Positions 18,261-26,539 of a DNA stretch of 64,000 nucleotides are shown one piece after another. The stretch's first letter is position 1; each line of letters starts with the position of its first letter. The translations under genes were made by a program, and so were the position numbers. Below the pieces are notes generated by a model that did no database searches, had not been told where the DNA came from, and saw nothing but the letters and a program-made list of their open reading frames with translations. Origin of the DNA: Pelagerythrobacter rhizovicinus (GTDB taxonomy: Bacteria > Pseudomonadota > Alphaproteobacteria > Sphingomonadales > Sphingomonadaceae); the NCBI RefSeq assembly GCF_004135625.1, contig NZ_SDPV01000001.1, positions 742,501 to 806,500 on the forward strand. The letters are read 5' to 3'.

Positions 18261-19667
18261 ATGGAAACGACTGCGATCTTCGTCGCCCTGCTGGCGCTCG
18301 TCCTCGGCGCCGGGCTGGGCTGGTTCTTCGGCTCGCGCCCTGCGGCGGACTGGAGGGCCCGGCACGGCGAGCGGGATGCGGAGGCGAAGGAGCTTGCCGG
18401 GAAGCTTGCACGCATGGCGCCCGAGCTTGCGACGATGAGCGAGCGCGCGGGGCGGGCGGACGACCTTGCCGCAAGGCTCGACGCCGCGCGTGAGGAACTG
18501 GCCGGCCTTAGGGCCGAGCGCGCCGCGTTCGAGGAGCAGAAGCGCTTGCTCGAGGAATCGCGTGCGAACTTGCTCAAGGAGTTCGAGAACACTGGCGCCC
18601 GGGTTCTCGGCGCTGCGCAGGAGCGTTTCCTCGAACGTGCGGCGGAGCGGCTTGGCCATTCGGAAAAGGCGTCTGAGGAGAAGATCAAGGCGCTGCTTCA
18701 GCCGGTCGGCGACCGGCTGAGGAAATACGAAGAGCAGGTCGCGGCGCTGGAGGAGAAGCGCACCGATGCCTTCGCGCGGCTTCACCAGCAGATCACCGAA
18801 ATGCAGCGCGGGCAGGAGGAGGTGCGGCGCGAGGCGCAGCGGCTCGGCAATTCGCTGACCAATGCCCCCAAGGCCCGCGGGCGCTGGGGCGAGCGGGCGC
18901 TGCAGAACGTGCTCGAACAATGCGGCCTTTCGGAACACACCGATTTCATTCTCGAACATTCGATGGAGACCGATGAGGGTCGCTTGCGGCCGGACGCGAT
19001 CGTTCGGGTGCCCGGGCAGAAGAAGCTGGTGATCGACGCGAAAGTCTCGCTCAACGCCTATCAGGCGGCGTTCGAGGCCGACGACGAGGACGAGCGCCGC
19101 CGACATCTCGATCTCCATGCGCGCTCGATGCGCGGGCACGTCCAGACGCTGGGCGCCAAAGGCTATCAGAGCCAGTTCGACGAGGCACCCGACTACGTGG
19201 TCATGTTCGTGCCAGGCGAGCATTTCGTCGCCGCCGCACTCGAACACGATCCCGAGCTGTGGGACTTTGCCTTCGAGAAGCGCGTGCTGCTGGCCACGCC
19301 GACCAATCTCGTGGCAATCGCGCGCACGGTGGCGCAGGTCTGGCGGCAGGACACCATTGCGCGTGAGGCGATCGAGATCGGGCGGGCGGGCGCGGAGCTG
19401 TACGACCGGCTGGCGGTCGCCGCCGAGCACATGAAGCGCGTCGGCGGGGGGCTCGAGTCCGCGGTCAACAATTACAACAAGTTCGTCGGTAGCTTCGAAC
19501 GCAACGTGCTCTCCTCCGGCCGCCGTCTGCGGGACAAGGGGATCGAGATCGGCAAGCGGGAGATCGACGAAGTGCCGCTGGTCGAAAGCGCGCCGCGCTA
19601 TACTGCGGAGGATTCGGACGCTACGGAAGAGCCGGCATTGCCGTCAGTAGGCGGCGATAACGACTAA
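18261..19667 (+). CDS. rmuC: DNA recombination protein RmuC
   Basis: Associated with limiting inversions and rearrangements of repeats; the biochemical activity is presumed nucleolytic because of its PD-(D/E)xK-like core. The 468-residue protein has an N-terminal membrane helix (ATTAIF-type start, IFVALLALVLGAGLGWFFG), a long charged coiled coil (about 30-200) and a C-terminal core with APKARGRWGERAL, the metal-site-like segment PDAIVRVPGQKKLVIDAKVSL and PDYVVMFVPGEHF. The ATG at 18261 is preferred to a GTG one codon earlier. It is divergent from the copper-storage-like gene. Confidence 0.9.
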   Translation: METTAIFVALLALVLGAGLGWFFGSRPAADWRARHGERDAEAKELAGKLARMAPELATMSERAGRADDLAARLDAAREELAGLRAERAAFEEQKRLLEESRANLLKEFENTGARVLGAAQERFLERAAERLGHSEKASEEKIKALLQPVGDRLRKYEEQVAALEEKRTDAFARLHQQITEMQRGQEEVRREAQRLGNSLTNAPKARGRWGERALQNVLEQCGLSEHTDFILEHSMETDEGRLRPDAIVRVPGQKKLVIDAKVSLNAYQAAFEADDEDERRRHLDLHARSMRGHVQTLGAKGYQSQFDEAPDYVVMFVPGEHFVAAALEHDPELWDFAFEKRVLLATPTNLVAIARTVAQVWRQDTIAREAIEIGRAGAELYDRLAVAAEHMKRVGGGLESAVNNYNKFVGSFERNVLSSGRRLRDKGIEIGKREIDEVPLVESAPRYTAEDSDATEEPALPSVGGDND

Positions 19668-19685
19668 CCGAAAAGGACTCTGCCG

Positions 19686-20402
19686 ATGCGCCCGACGATC
19701 TGCCTTGCCCTGACGCTTTCGCTCGCGCTCGCCGCGTGCGGGGAAGGCAAGGCGCCGTCGGAGAAGTTGAAGGATGCGGCCGAGGGCCTGGTGGAGGAAG
19801 CGGCGGGCGAAACCCCGCCCAAGCTGGGCGACGGGCCCTATGCCCCGCGCGACGAATGCGCCGCCCTGCCGGGCGCGGACGCCTTTCGCCAGCAACTGGC
19901 GCAGGCGGTCGCGGCGCGCGATGCGCAGGCGCTGACCGCGCTGGCGGCATCCGACGTGAAGCTCGATTTCGGCGGAGGTGCCGGATCGGCGCAGCTGCGC
20001 GCCAAGCTCGACGGGGAGGAGGCGAGTCTGTGGGACGAGCTCGATACCCTGCTGACGCTCGGTTGTGCAGCGGAGGGGCGGGCCGGCATCACGTTGCCCT
20101 GGTACTTTGCGCAGGAAATCGACGCGGTCGAGCCCGCGAAAGGCATGATCGTGATGGGCGAGAACGTGCCGCTGCGCCTGGCGCCCGACGCGAAGGCCGA
20201 AACGTTGAAGACCATTTCCTGGGACCTCGTCGAGCTAATCGACGGCCTCGAGCCCGAGGCGTCGTTCCAGCATGTAGAGACTACTGATGAGCAGCGCGGG
20301 TACATCGCCACCGACAAGCTGCGGAGTTTGCTCGACTATCGCCTTCTTGCGTCCAGCCGCGACGGCAAATGGAGCATCACGAGCCTGGTTGCGGGGGACT
20401 GA
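19686..20402 (+). CDS. Putative lipoprotein (238 aa)
   Basis: Starts with a lipoprotein signal ending in the lipobox LAAC, so it should be membrane-anchored in the periplasm. An Ala/Glu-rich helical spacer follows. The body contains a region reminiscent of a small nuclear-transport-factor-like helix-sheet domain (LTALAASDVKLDFGGGAG). Near the C-terminus is an SH3-like segment (NVPLRLAPDAKAETLKTISWD). Both fold suggestions are weak. It follows rmuC by 18 bases and probably shares its transcript. Its end overlaps the META-domain gene by 26 bases, tail to tail. Confidence 0.6.
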   Translation: MRPTICLALTLSLALAACGEGKAPSEKLKDAAEGLVEEAAGETPPKLGDGPYAPRDECAALPGADAFRQQLAQAVAARDAQALTALAASDVKLDFGGGAGSAQLRAKLDGEEASLWDELDTLLTLGCAAEGRAGITLPWYFAQEIDAVEPAKGMIVMGENVPLRLAPDAKAETLKTISWDLVELIDGLEPEASFQHVETTDEQRGYIATDKLRSLLDYRLLASSRDGKWSITSLVAGD

Positions 20403-20802
20403 CACTGATCCGCGTCAGCTCGGCGCTGTGACCACGAGAGCGCAGAGTCAGCCGGTCGGCATCCTGCCATTCGAGCGTGGGCGCCGCGACAAGCAGGGCC
20501 GCGACGGCTTGCTCCTGCTCCCACACGTCCCCCTGACAGAACATGCGGGTGCCAGCCAGCGGTCCGGCGATCAGGCGCCCTTGCTCGACCCGCCATTTGC
20601 CGACCATGGTGTTGCAGCCGACGCTGGCGGAGACATCTTCCTCGCCGAACGAGAGCCGGGCGCCGTCCGGCTCGGCCGGTTCATAGTCGTCGATCTGGAC
20701 GAAGCGCCATTCGCTTTCGGAGAGCCGTTCGGGCGCCGCCGGCCGGGCCACGCAACCTGTACACAGGACGAGGAGGGGCAGGGCGAGGGCGATTCTCTTC
20801 AT
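20377..20802 (-). CDS. META-domain (HslJ-like) lipoprotein
   Basis: A 141-residue protein with the lipoprotein signal LPLLVLCTGC. The mature part has the META/HslJ features: an early W-x-(F/L)-V segment (EWRFVQIDD), the central ASVGCNTMVGKWRVEQGRL, a TRMFC stretch and a final beta strand (RLTLRSRGHSAEL). Members are envelope proteins linked to stress or antibiotic tolerance in a few bacteria; their reaction is unknown. The 3' end overlaps the oppositely read lipoprotein gene. Confidence 0.75.
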   Translation of the reverse strand: MKRIALALPLLVLCTGCVARPAAPERLSESEWRFVQIDDYEPAEPDGARLSFGEEDVSASVGCNTMVGKWRVEQGRLIAGPLAGTRMFCQGDVWEQEQAVAALLVAAPTLEWQDADRLTLRSRGHSAELTRISVSPPQPGS

Positions 20803-20849
20803 CGGCCGCCCGCATAGCGCCCTCTTGCTGAGTGGCCGGTGAATAAATG

Positions 20850-21659
20850 TCAGTCGAACGCCGCCAGCACCTCATAAGCGAGCACCGCACCTGCCACGGC
20901 GGCGTTCAGGCTGTCCGCGCGCCCCCGCATCGGCATCGTCACGCGCAGGTCACAAGCGGCTTCATACTCGACCGGCAGGCCGCGCGACTCGTTACCCACG
21001 AGGATGAAACACGGCCGTGCGTAGGGCGCACCGCGATAAGGCACCGCGTCGCGCAGGCTTGCGGCGACGAGTTGCCCTTCGCCTTGGCGGAGCCAGGGCA
21101 GGAACTCGTCCCACCGGGCCTGGGCGATGCGCTGGGTGAACACGGCGCCCATGCTTGCACGCACCGCCTCGACGCTGAACGGGTCGGCGCAGTCGTCGAT
21201 CAGGATCAGTCCGCCCGCGCCGACCGCGTCGCCCGTGCGCAGCATCGTGCCGAGGTTGCCTGGATCGCGCAGCGCCTGCGCCACCAGCCAGATCGGCGCC
21301 GCGGCCCTGTCAAGCGCGGCCAGTGAAGTGTCGAACTCCACAAAGACGCCCGCGATCGCCTGGGGATTCGCCTTGCCGGTGATCTTCGCGAGAATGTCGG
21401 GAGAGGTTTCGACGATCGTACCGCCCGCATCGGCAACCGCACGCTCGAGTGCGTCGGCCAACGGATGCGGATCGCGCCGCTCCGCCATCACCAGCAGTTC
21501 GGGTAGAATCCCCGACTCGCGTGCATCCGTCAGTAACCGCAGTCCTTCGGCGAGGAACCGCCGTTCTCGCCGCCGATGCTTCTTCTCGCGAAGCGACCGC
21601 AGGAACTTGACCGTCGGATTGGAAAAGCCGGTGATCCGCTGCCGGGTGACGGTCGTCAT
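20850..21659 (-). CDS. RNA methyltransferase, SpoU/TrmH (SPOUT) family
   Basis: Methylates a ribose 2'-OH in rRNA or tRNA using SAM. The 269 residues have an N-terminal RNA-binding segment (FSNPTVKFLRSLREKKHRRRERRFLAEG), an L30e-like domain, and the SPOUT knot with motif 1 DPGNLGTMLRTGDAVG, motif 2 ILVGNESRGLP and motif 3 LRVTMPMRGRADSLNAAVA. The target nucleotide is not determined. The ATG at 21659 overlaps the HPr stop (TGATG), so it is translated with the phosphotransfer genes, a neighbour pairing seen in other sphingomonads as I recall. Confidence 0.9.
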   Translation of the reverse strand: MTTVTRQRITGFSNPTVKFLRSLREKKHRRRERRFLAEGLRLLTDARESGILPELLVMAERRDPHPLADALERAVADAGGTIVETSPDILAKITGKANPQAIAGVFVEFDTSLAALDRAAAPIWLVAQALRDPGNLGTMLRTGDAVGAGGLILIDDCADPFSVEAVRASMGAVFTQRIAQARWDEFLPWLRQGEGQLVAASLRDAVPYRGAPYARPCFILVGNESRGLPVEYEAACDLRVTMPMRGRADSLNAAVAGAVLAYEVLAAFD

Positions 21660-21931
21660 CAATCCTCGCCGAAGCCGTCGCGCACGAGAACGTAGAGTTC
21701 GTCGAGCACCGTCTCCGCACCGGGGCCCTCGACGACGATCTCGACCGTATCGCCCTTGGCTGCGCCGAGCATCATCAGCCCCAGGATCGAGCCGCCCGCC
21801 GCTTCGTAGCCGTCCTTTGCGACGCGCACGTCGATCCCTGCAGGAAGCTCGCTGACGATGTTGACGAATTTGGCGCTAGCCCGGGCATGAAGCCCCCGGG
21901 AGTTGACGATATTGACCTCGCGTCGCGGCAT
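21659..21931 (-). CDS. ptsH: Phosphocarrier protein HPr
   Basis: Small phosphotransfer protein of 90 residues. The phosphorylated His15 lies in SRGLHARASAKFVN. The regulatory serine region is preserved (EAAGGSILGLMML, Ser48), the residue that HprK phosphorylates in other organisms. No sugar-specific membrane EIIC/EIIB is nearby, so this belongs to a regulatory PTS rather than a sugar-transport one. It starts at an ATG overlapping the EIIA stop (TGATG); a GTG two codons upstream is less likely. Confidence 0.93.
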   Translation of the reverse strand: MPRREVNIVNSRGLHARASAKFVNIVSELPAGIDVRVAKDGYEAAGGSILGLMMLGAAKGDTVEIVVEGPGAETVLDELYVLVRDGFGED

Positions 21932-22344
21932 CAGCACGCTTTCGCGTGCTGACCGAGCAGCTCGGAAGCGACGGTTATGTAGGTCCGCCCCGCATCGCGG
22001 GCGGCGCGCACCGCTTCGGACACGCCGTGCGACTTGCGCACGCCGGCAAGACGGATCAGCATCGGCAGGTTGATCCCGGCGACGACCTCGACCTTCCCCG
22101 CCTCTAGCAGCGAAATCGCGAGGTTGGACGGTGTGCCTCCGAACAGGTCCGTCAGTACGGCTACGCCGCTGCCGTCGTCGACCGTCTTGATGGCCTGTGC
22201 GATTTCCTTGCGCCGCTGCTCCATGTCGTCGTTGGGCCCGATGCAGATAGTGGCGATCGCCTCCTGCGGGCCGACGACGTGCTCCATTGCACGAACGAAC
22301 TCTTCGGCCAGGCGGCCGTGGGTGACCAGGATGACGCCGATCAT
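21931..22344 (-). CDS. PTS EIIA component, mannose/fructose family (regulatory)
   Basis: A 137-residue EIIA domain of the mannose class. The phosphorylated His9 is in VILVTHGRLAEE, and the conserved VAVLTDLFGGTPSNLA follows. In alphaproteobacteria this free-standing EIIA accepts phosphate from HPr and acts in regulation, because sugar permease partners are missing. It lies between rapZ and HPr, and its stop overlaps the HPr start. The ATG at 22344 is chosen; the open frame upstream is antisense-type overlap with rapZ. Confidence 0.9.
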   Translation of the reverse strand: MIGVILVTHGRLAEEFVRAMEHVVGPQEAIATICIGPNDDMEQRRKEIAQAIKTVDDGSGVAVLTDLFGGTPSNLAISLLEAGKVEVVAGINLPMLIRLAGVRKSHGVSEAVRAARDAGRTYITVASELLGQHAKAC

Positions 22345-22408
22345 GCGAAGGAGCTTTGTCCGGAATGATGGAGGTAGGGCATGCGAACCGTAGCCAACGG
22401 GCCTTGTC

Positions 22409-23332
22409 TCATTGCGGGCCTTCGATCTCGTCGGCCGCGCGCGATCCCAGATTGCGATGAATGATCGTGGGCGAAAATCCCGCGTCGCGCAAGGCCTGTG
22501 CGAACCTCTCCGCGGTGTAGACCGAGCGATGCCGGCCACCCGTGCAGCCGAAAGCGACGTTGACGTAGCTCTTCCCCTGCGCTGCGTAGCGCGGGAGGAG
22601 CTTGAGCACGAGTTCGCTGATCTGCTCCAGAACCGGGCCGAAGCTTTCGTCGCGCTCGATATGCTCGCCCACGGCCGTGTCGAGCCCGGTTTGCTCGCGC
22701 AGGTCGGGCACCCAGTGCGGATTGTCGAGGAAGCGCATGTCAAACACGAGATCGGCCAGCGGAGGGGTGCCGCGCGCAAAGCCGAAGCTGGAAACGATCA
22801 CTGACATCTCGCTCGGTGCACTGTCGGCGAACTGCGCGCGGATCGCCTGCTGCAGGTCATTGCTGGTGAAGTCCGAGGTGTCGATCACCACATCGGCCCA
22901 GCGGCGCAGCGGTTCGAGCAGTTCCCGCTCCGCCTGCACGCCGACGCGCACCGGACGCCCGGCAGCCATCGGATGGCGGCGGCGCGTCTCGTTGTAGCGG
23001 CGCTCGAGCTCGCCACTGTTGCAGTCGAGGAACAGCGTTGTGACCACCAGGTCGTGGCGGTTGGCGAGTTCCTTCACCTTGGCGATGATCTCGTGCGGGA
23101 CGAAGCCCCGCGTCCGCGAATCGAACCCGATCGCGAGCGGCGGACGCGGCCCATCGTGCGCACTGCCGCCGATCAGGCGCCCGAGCAGACGGATCGGGAA
23201 GTTGTCGATCGCTTCCCAGCCCAGGTCCTCGAGCACACGCAGCGCCGTTGTCTTGCCCGCCCCGGAAAGACCGGTGACGAGCAGAATGTGTTGGCGGCTG
23301 TCGGGCGAATCGTCGGTCGAGCTTCCGGCCAT
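22409..23332 (-). CDS. rapZ: RNase adapter / nucleotide-binding protein RapZ
   Basis: P-loop protein of 307 residues. In E. coli it controls glucosamine-6-phosphate synthesis through small RNAs. It shows Walker A TGLSGAGKTT, the early motif DNFP, FDSRTRGF, and the C-terminal RNA-binding region VAFGCTGGRHRSVY with FDMRFLDNPHW. It heads the rapZ-EIIA-HPr-SpoU run. The start is uncertain between the ATG at 23332 and a GTG at 23338; a GGGAG element favours the GTG slightly, family alignment does not decide. hprK, the usual upstream neighbour, is not present. Confidence 0.93.
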   Translation of the reverse strand: MAGSSTDDSPDSRQHILLVTGLSGAGKTTALRVLEDLGWEAIDNFPIRLLGRLIGGSAHDGPRPPLAIGFDSRTRGFVPHEIIAKVKELANRHDLVVTTLFLDCNSGELERRYNETRRRHPMAAGRPVRVGVQAERELLEPLRRWADVVIDTSDFTSNDLQQAIRAQFADSAPSEMSVIVSSFGFARGTPPLADLVFDMRFLDNPHWVPDLREQTGLDTAVGEHIERDESFGPVLEQISELVLKLLPRYAAQGKSYVNVAFGCTGGRHRSVYTAERFAQALRDAGFSPTIIHRNLGSRAADEIEGPQ

Positions 23333-23434
23333 GGGCACGATGTGCGCTCTCCCGCGCGCGAAAGAAAGGGGCAGATCAAACGCGGCCCCGGTGCGCGCGC
23401 CGTCCCACGCGGGCAGGCGCCGTCCGCGCCGCCT

Positions 23435-25117
23435 CTAGATGGCGCCGGCCTTCAGCTGCTTGACCGCATAATCCGCCGCGCGCGCCGTGAAAGCCATGAA
23501 AGTGAGGGACGGGTTCACGCACGAAATCGAGGGCATCTGTGCGCCGTCGGTCACGAAAAGATTGGCCGCGTCGTGCGCCTGGCTCCACTTGTTGAGGACC
23601 GACTGGCGGGGATCGGCGCCCATCCGCGCGCCGCCCATCTCGTGGATCGCGTCGCCCGGAACGTGCTCTCTCCGCTCGCTGCTCACGTTGGTCAGGCCTG
23701 CAGCGCGCAGCATCCTCTCGCCTTCCGCCTGCGCATCCCCCATCATCTTGAGCTCGTTGTCGCGGAAGGTGACGTCAAAGCGCATCAACGGAATTCCGAA
23801 GCGGTCGACCTTGTCGGGGTGCAGCGAGACGCGGTTGTCCTCATAGGGCAGGCACTCGCCGAACGCGCCCATCCCGAACCGCCAAGGCCCGTAGCCGCGC
23901 ATGCCGTGCTTCATCGAAGCGCCGAAGCCTTCGGGCGGCAGCGGGCTGCGATAGGCGCTGCCCTGATAGCCGTAGCCGCGCAGGAAGCCGATTCCTTCCT
24001 CGCCGCCGACGTTGCGGAAGCGGGGAATGTAGACCCCGCCCGGGCGCCGGCCGTACTCGATGTATTCGGTCATGCCCGGGATATCGCCCCAGATGTTGAC
24101 CCGGAAGATGTGGTCCATGACATAGCGGCCGAGCGTGCCGCTGTTATCGAAATGGCTGCGGCCGGTGCCCGGGATCCGCGAGTTCATCAGGATTTGTGTC
24201 GAGGCCATCGCCGAGGCGCAGAGGAAGACCAGCCGCGCGGGAATGATCTCCGCCTGCTTCGTGTTCGCATCGACTACGCGCACCCCGGTGACGCGCTTGG
24301 TCGCGGGATCGTATTCGAGGTTGCTGACCACAGCATCGGAACGCAGCGTCAGCAGGCCGGTGGCGCGCGCGGCGGGGAGCGTCACCGCTTGGGTCGAGAA
24401 ATAGGCGCCGAACGAGCAGCCGCGGCCGCACTGGGCGCGGAACTGGCACTTGCTGCGGCCCTGTTCCGGCTTGTCCTCGGTCATGTTTGAGAGGCGCGTG
24501 TGGATCAGCTTGCGTCCCGGCGAGGTCGTCTCGAGCCGTTCCTTCACCCACTTTTCCGCGACGTTCATCGGGATCGGCGGCTGGAACTGGCTGTCGGGCA
24601 GTTGCGGCAGGTTCTCGCGCGAGCCCGAGACGCCGACATACTTCTCGACATAGTCGTACCAGGGCGCGAGGTCGTCGTAGCCGATCGGCCACTCGCCGCC
24701 GATGTTCTCGCGCTTGTTGGCCTCGAAATCCTCAGGCGCCCAGCGGAACGACCAACGACCCCAGATCAGCGACTTGCCGCCGACCGCGCCCGGGCGGATC
24801 CAGTAGAACTTCTCGCCCTCGTCGTAGGCGTAGGGATTGAGGCGATCGTTGTTGTAGAACTTCTGGTTGCTGGGCGAGACGTAGCCGTGGGTGGCGATGA
24901 AGTAGTCGCTTTTGACCAGCGGCCTGGGCATCATGTTGCGCGCGGGGATTTCGTAGGGCGGCGCGCCGTCGTAGGTGTAGTCCGCGCCGTGCTCGACCAT
25001 TACACCGCGGTCGAGCATCAGCACGCGCAGCCCCTTCTCGGTGAGCTCCTTCGCCGCCCAGCCGCCGCTGACGCCCGAGCCGATGACGATCGCGTCGAAT
25101 TGGTCCGTCGCTGCCAT
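23435..25117 (-). CDS. GMC-family FAD dehydrogenase, catalytic subunit (probable sugar/glycoside 3-dehydrogenase)
   Basis: A 560-residue flavoprotein of the glucose-methanol-choline family, gluconate/sorbitol dehydrogenase branch. FAD binding is shown by IGSGVSGGWAAKEL at residues 12-25. The C-terminal catalytic pair is His492 (IHEMGGARMG) and Asn535 (VNPSLTF). Three cysteines at 224, 230 and 234 sit where the bacterial FAD-glucose dehydrogenase holds a 3Fe-4S cluster. It has no signal peptide; the Tat-signalled small subunit at 25982 probably carries it out. Electrons would pass to the cytochrome c of the same run. By its DUF1080 and isomerase neighbours it most likely makes 3-keto-glycosides; that is inference. 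Confidence 0.82.
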   Translation of the reverse strand: MAATDQFDAIVIGSGVSGGWAAKELTEKGLRVLMLDRGVMVEHGADYTYDGAPPYEIPARNMMPRPLVKSDYFIATHGYVSPSNQKFYNNDRLNPYAYDEGEKFYWIRPGAVGGKSLIWGRWSFRWAPEDFEANKRENIGGEWPIGYDDLAPWYDYVEKYVGVSGSRENLPQLPDSQFQPPIPMNVAEKWVKERLETTSPGRKLIHTRLSNMTEDKPEQGRSKCQFRAQCGRGCSFGAYFSTQAVTLPAARATGLLTLRSDAVVSNLEYDPATKRVTGVRVVDANTKQAEIIPARLVFLCASAMASTQILMNSRIPGTGRSHFDNSGTLGRYVMDHIFRVNIWGDIPGMTEYIEYGRRPGGVYIPRFRNVGGEEGIGFLRGYGYQGSAYRSPLPPEGFGASMKHGMRGYGPWRFGMGAFGECLPYEDNRVSLHPDKVDRFGIPLMRFDVTFRDNELKMMGDAQAEGERMLRAAGLTNVSSERREHVPGDAIHEMGGARMGADPRQSVLNKWSQAHDAANLFVTDGAQMPSISCVNPSLTFMAFTARAADYAVKQLKAGAI

Positions 25118-25142
25118 GAGAAATGTTCCTTGCGTAATCGGT

Positions 25143-25985
25143 TCAGGCGCTCAGGCGGCTGAGGGTGGTGAAGCTGGTGGTGATGTCGGGCAGGTAGGGC
25201 GCCGGCGACTGGTCGTTTTCGACGTAGAGATGCTTGACGCCCGCTATATCGTTCAGGGTGAAGATATCGGCGAAGTCGATCACGCCCTTGCCGACGCTGG
25301 TCATGGCGCCTTCGGCGGTCATGTCCTTCACGTGATAGGCGTAAATCCGGCCGGGCAGGCGGCGGATCAGCGCCTTGGCGTCCTGTCCGGCCTTGACTGC
25401 CCAGAACAGGTCGAGCTCGATGTTGACGAGTTCGGGATCGCCTTCTGCGATCAGGACATCGAACAGCGTCCGGTCGCCGTCCTTGTGCGTGAACTCGAAG
25501 TCGTGGTTGTGATAGGCGAAGCTCAGGCCCGCCGCCTTGAGCCGTTCGGCGAATCGGTTGAAGTCGGCCACCGCGCCGCGCCAGGCGGCGGCTTCGAGAA
25601 ACTTCTCCTCCATCCACGGGACGATGATCGTGTCGGCGCCGAGCGTTCGGGCCATGGCCACGGATTCATCGAACTTGCTGGCGAGCGCATCATAGCCGAC
25701 GTGGATTGACGGGGCGGTAAGGCCCAGCCGGTCCATCGCCTTGCGAAGCGCGGCGTGATCCATTGCCTCGTACCCGCCGCCGCCGTATTCGACTTCGCGG
25801 TAGCCGATCGCAGCTATCTTCTCGAGCGTGCCGATCGGATCGGGCGCGAACAGCTCGCGCACGGTGTAGAGCTGGAGACCGATCTTCCGCGCTGCAGGGG
25901 CGGCGCGGGCCGCGAACGGTCCGGCCGCGAAGGCCGCTGCCAGCGCCGCGCCGCCGGCGAGCATCTGCCGTCTGCTCGCCCTCAT
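25143..25985 (-). CDS. Tat-exported TIM-barrel sugar isomerase/epimerase (AP-endonuclease-2 fold)
   Basis: A 280-residue protein with a twin-arginine signal (ASRRQMLAGGAALAAAF, cut near ARA), so it should act in the periplasm. The mature part is a xylose-isomerase-like TIM barrel with probable metal ligands in YHNHDFEF, NIELDLFW, YAYHVKD and a late Glu (LYVEND). This family includes sugar isomerases, epimerases and 3-keto-glycoside-acting enzymes; the phosphate implied by its common name is unlikely in the periplasm. Its start overlaps the previous gene by ATGA, and the GMC dehydrogenase gene follows 25 bases later. Confidence 0.82.
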   Translation of the reverse strand: MRASRRQMLAGGAALAAAFAAGPFAARAAPAARKIGLQLYTVRELFAPDPIGTLEKIAAIGYREVEYGGGGYEAMDHAALRKAMDRLGLTAPSIHVGYDALASKFDESVAMARTLGADTIIVPWMEEKFLEAAAWRGAVADFNRFAERLKAAGLSFAYHNHDFEFTHKDGDRTLFDVLIAEGDPELVNIELDLFWAVKAGQDAKALIRRLPGRIYAYHVKDMTAEGAMTSVGKGVIDFADIFTLNDIAGVKHLYVENDQSPAPYLPDITTSFTTLSRLSA

Positions 25986-26539
25986 GACGAAAAGACCTTC
26001 GTGACCCTGGCGTAGGGGTATGCGCCGTCGTATTTGCCCGGTACGGGGAGGTACTCGCGTTCCTGCGTGATGCCGATTTCGGAGGTGTAGTAGCCGGTGA
26101 TGACGAGCTGGCGGAACTTGTCGAAGAAGTCCGCCCCGCCGGGAAGCTGATCGTTCATCGCCAGCGTCAGCAGAGCGTCCTGCTGCTCGGGCGTCGCGTC
26201 GGCAGCGGCGACCTTGTAGTCGCGCCGGCTGCGCGTTTCGATCGCGCCGAGCCCGGCGAGGATCGGCTCCTTGTCCTCGGGCCGGGCCCAGTCGGCGAGC
26301 AGCTTCTCGATAAACTGCGGCACTTCCGCCGCGATCGCGCCCGGTGTGTCGGTGGTGGGGATCACCCGCTCACTCAGCGCACTTACCAGCGCGCGCTGGC
26401 CGGCGGTGAAGACCGCGCTGCTCGGCGGCCCGGTGTCGATCACCGCGACCTGGACCGAGGCCGCGCGCGCGATCGGCGCGAACAAGGTGGCCCCAAACAT
26501 GGCGACGATGCCCGCGAGGGCGTCTCTGCGATCGATCAC
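25982..26539 (-). CDS. Gluconate-2-dehydrogenase subunit-3 family protein (Tat chaperone/small subunit)
   Basis: A 185-residue small subunit. Arg4-Arg5 followed by DALAGIVAMFGATLFAP form a Tat signal. The mature part contains segments typical of the family: ALSERVIPTTDTPGAIAAEVPQFIE, then DFFDKFRQLVITGYYTSEIG and a tail with YPYARV. In gluconate, sorbitol and glucose-3 dehydrogenases this subunit folds with the flavoprotein and gives it the export signal. The gene is coupled by ATGA to the genes on both sides, supporting a complex with the GMC protein. Confidence 0.85.
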   Translation of the reverse strand: MIDRRDALAGIVAMFGATLFAPIARAASVQVAVIDTGPPSSAVFTAGQRALVSALSERVIPTTDTPGAIAAEVPQFIEKLLADWARPEDKEPILAGLGAIETRSRRDYKVAAADATPEQQDALLTLAMNDQLPGGADFFDKFRQLVITGYYTSEIGITQEREYLPVPGKYDGAYPYARVTKVFSS

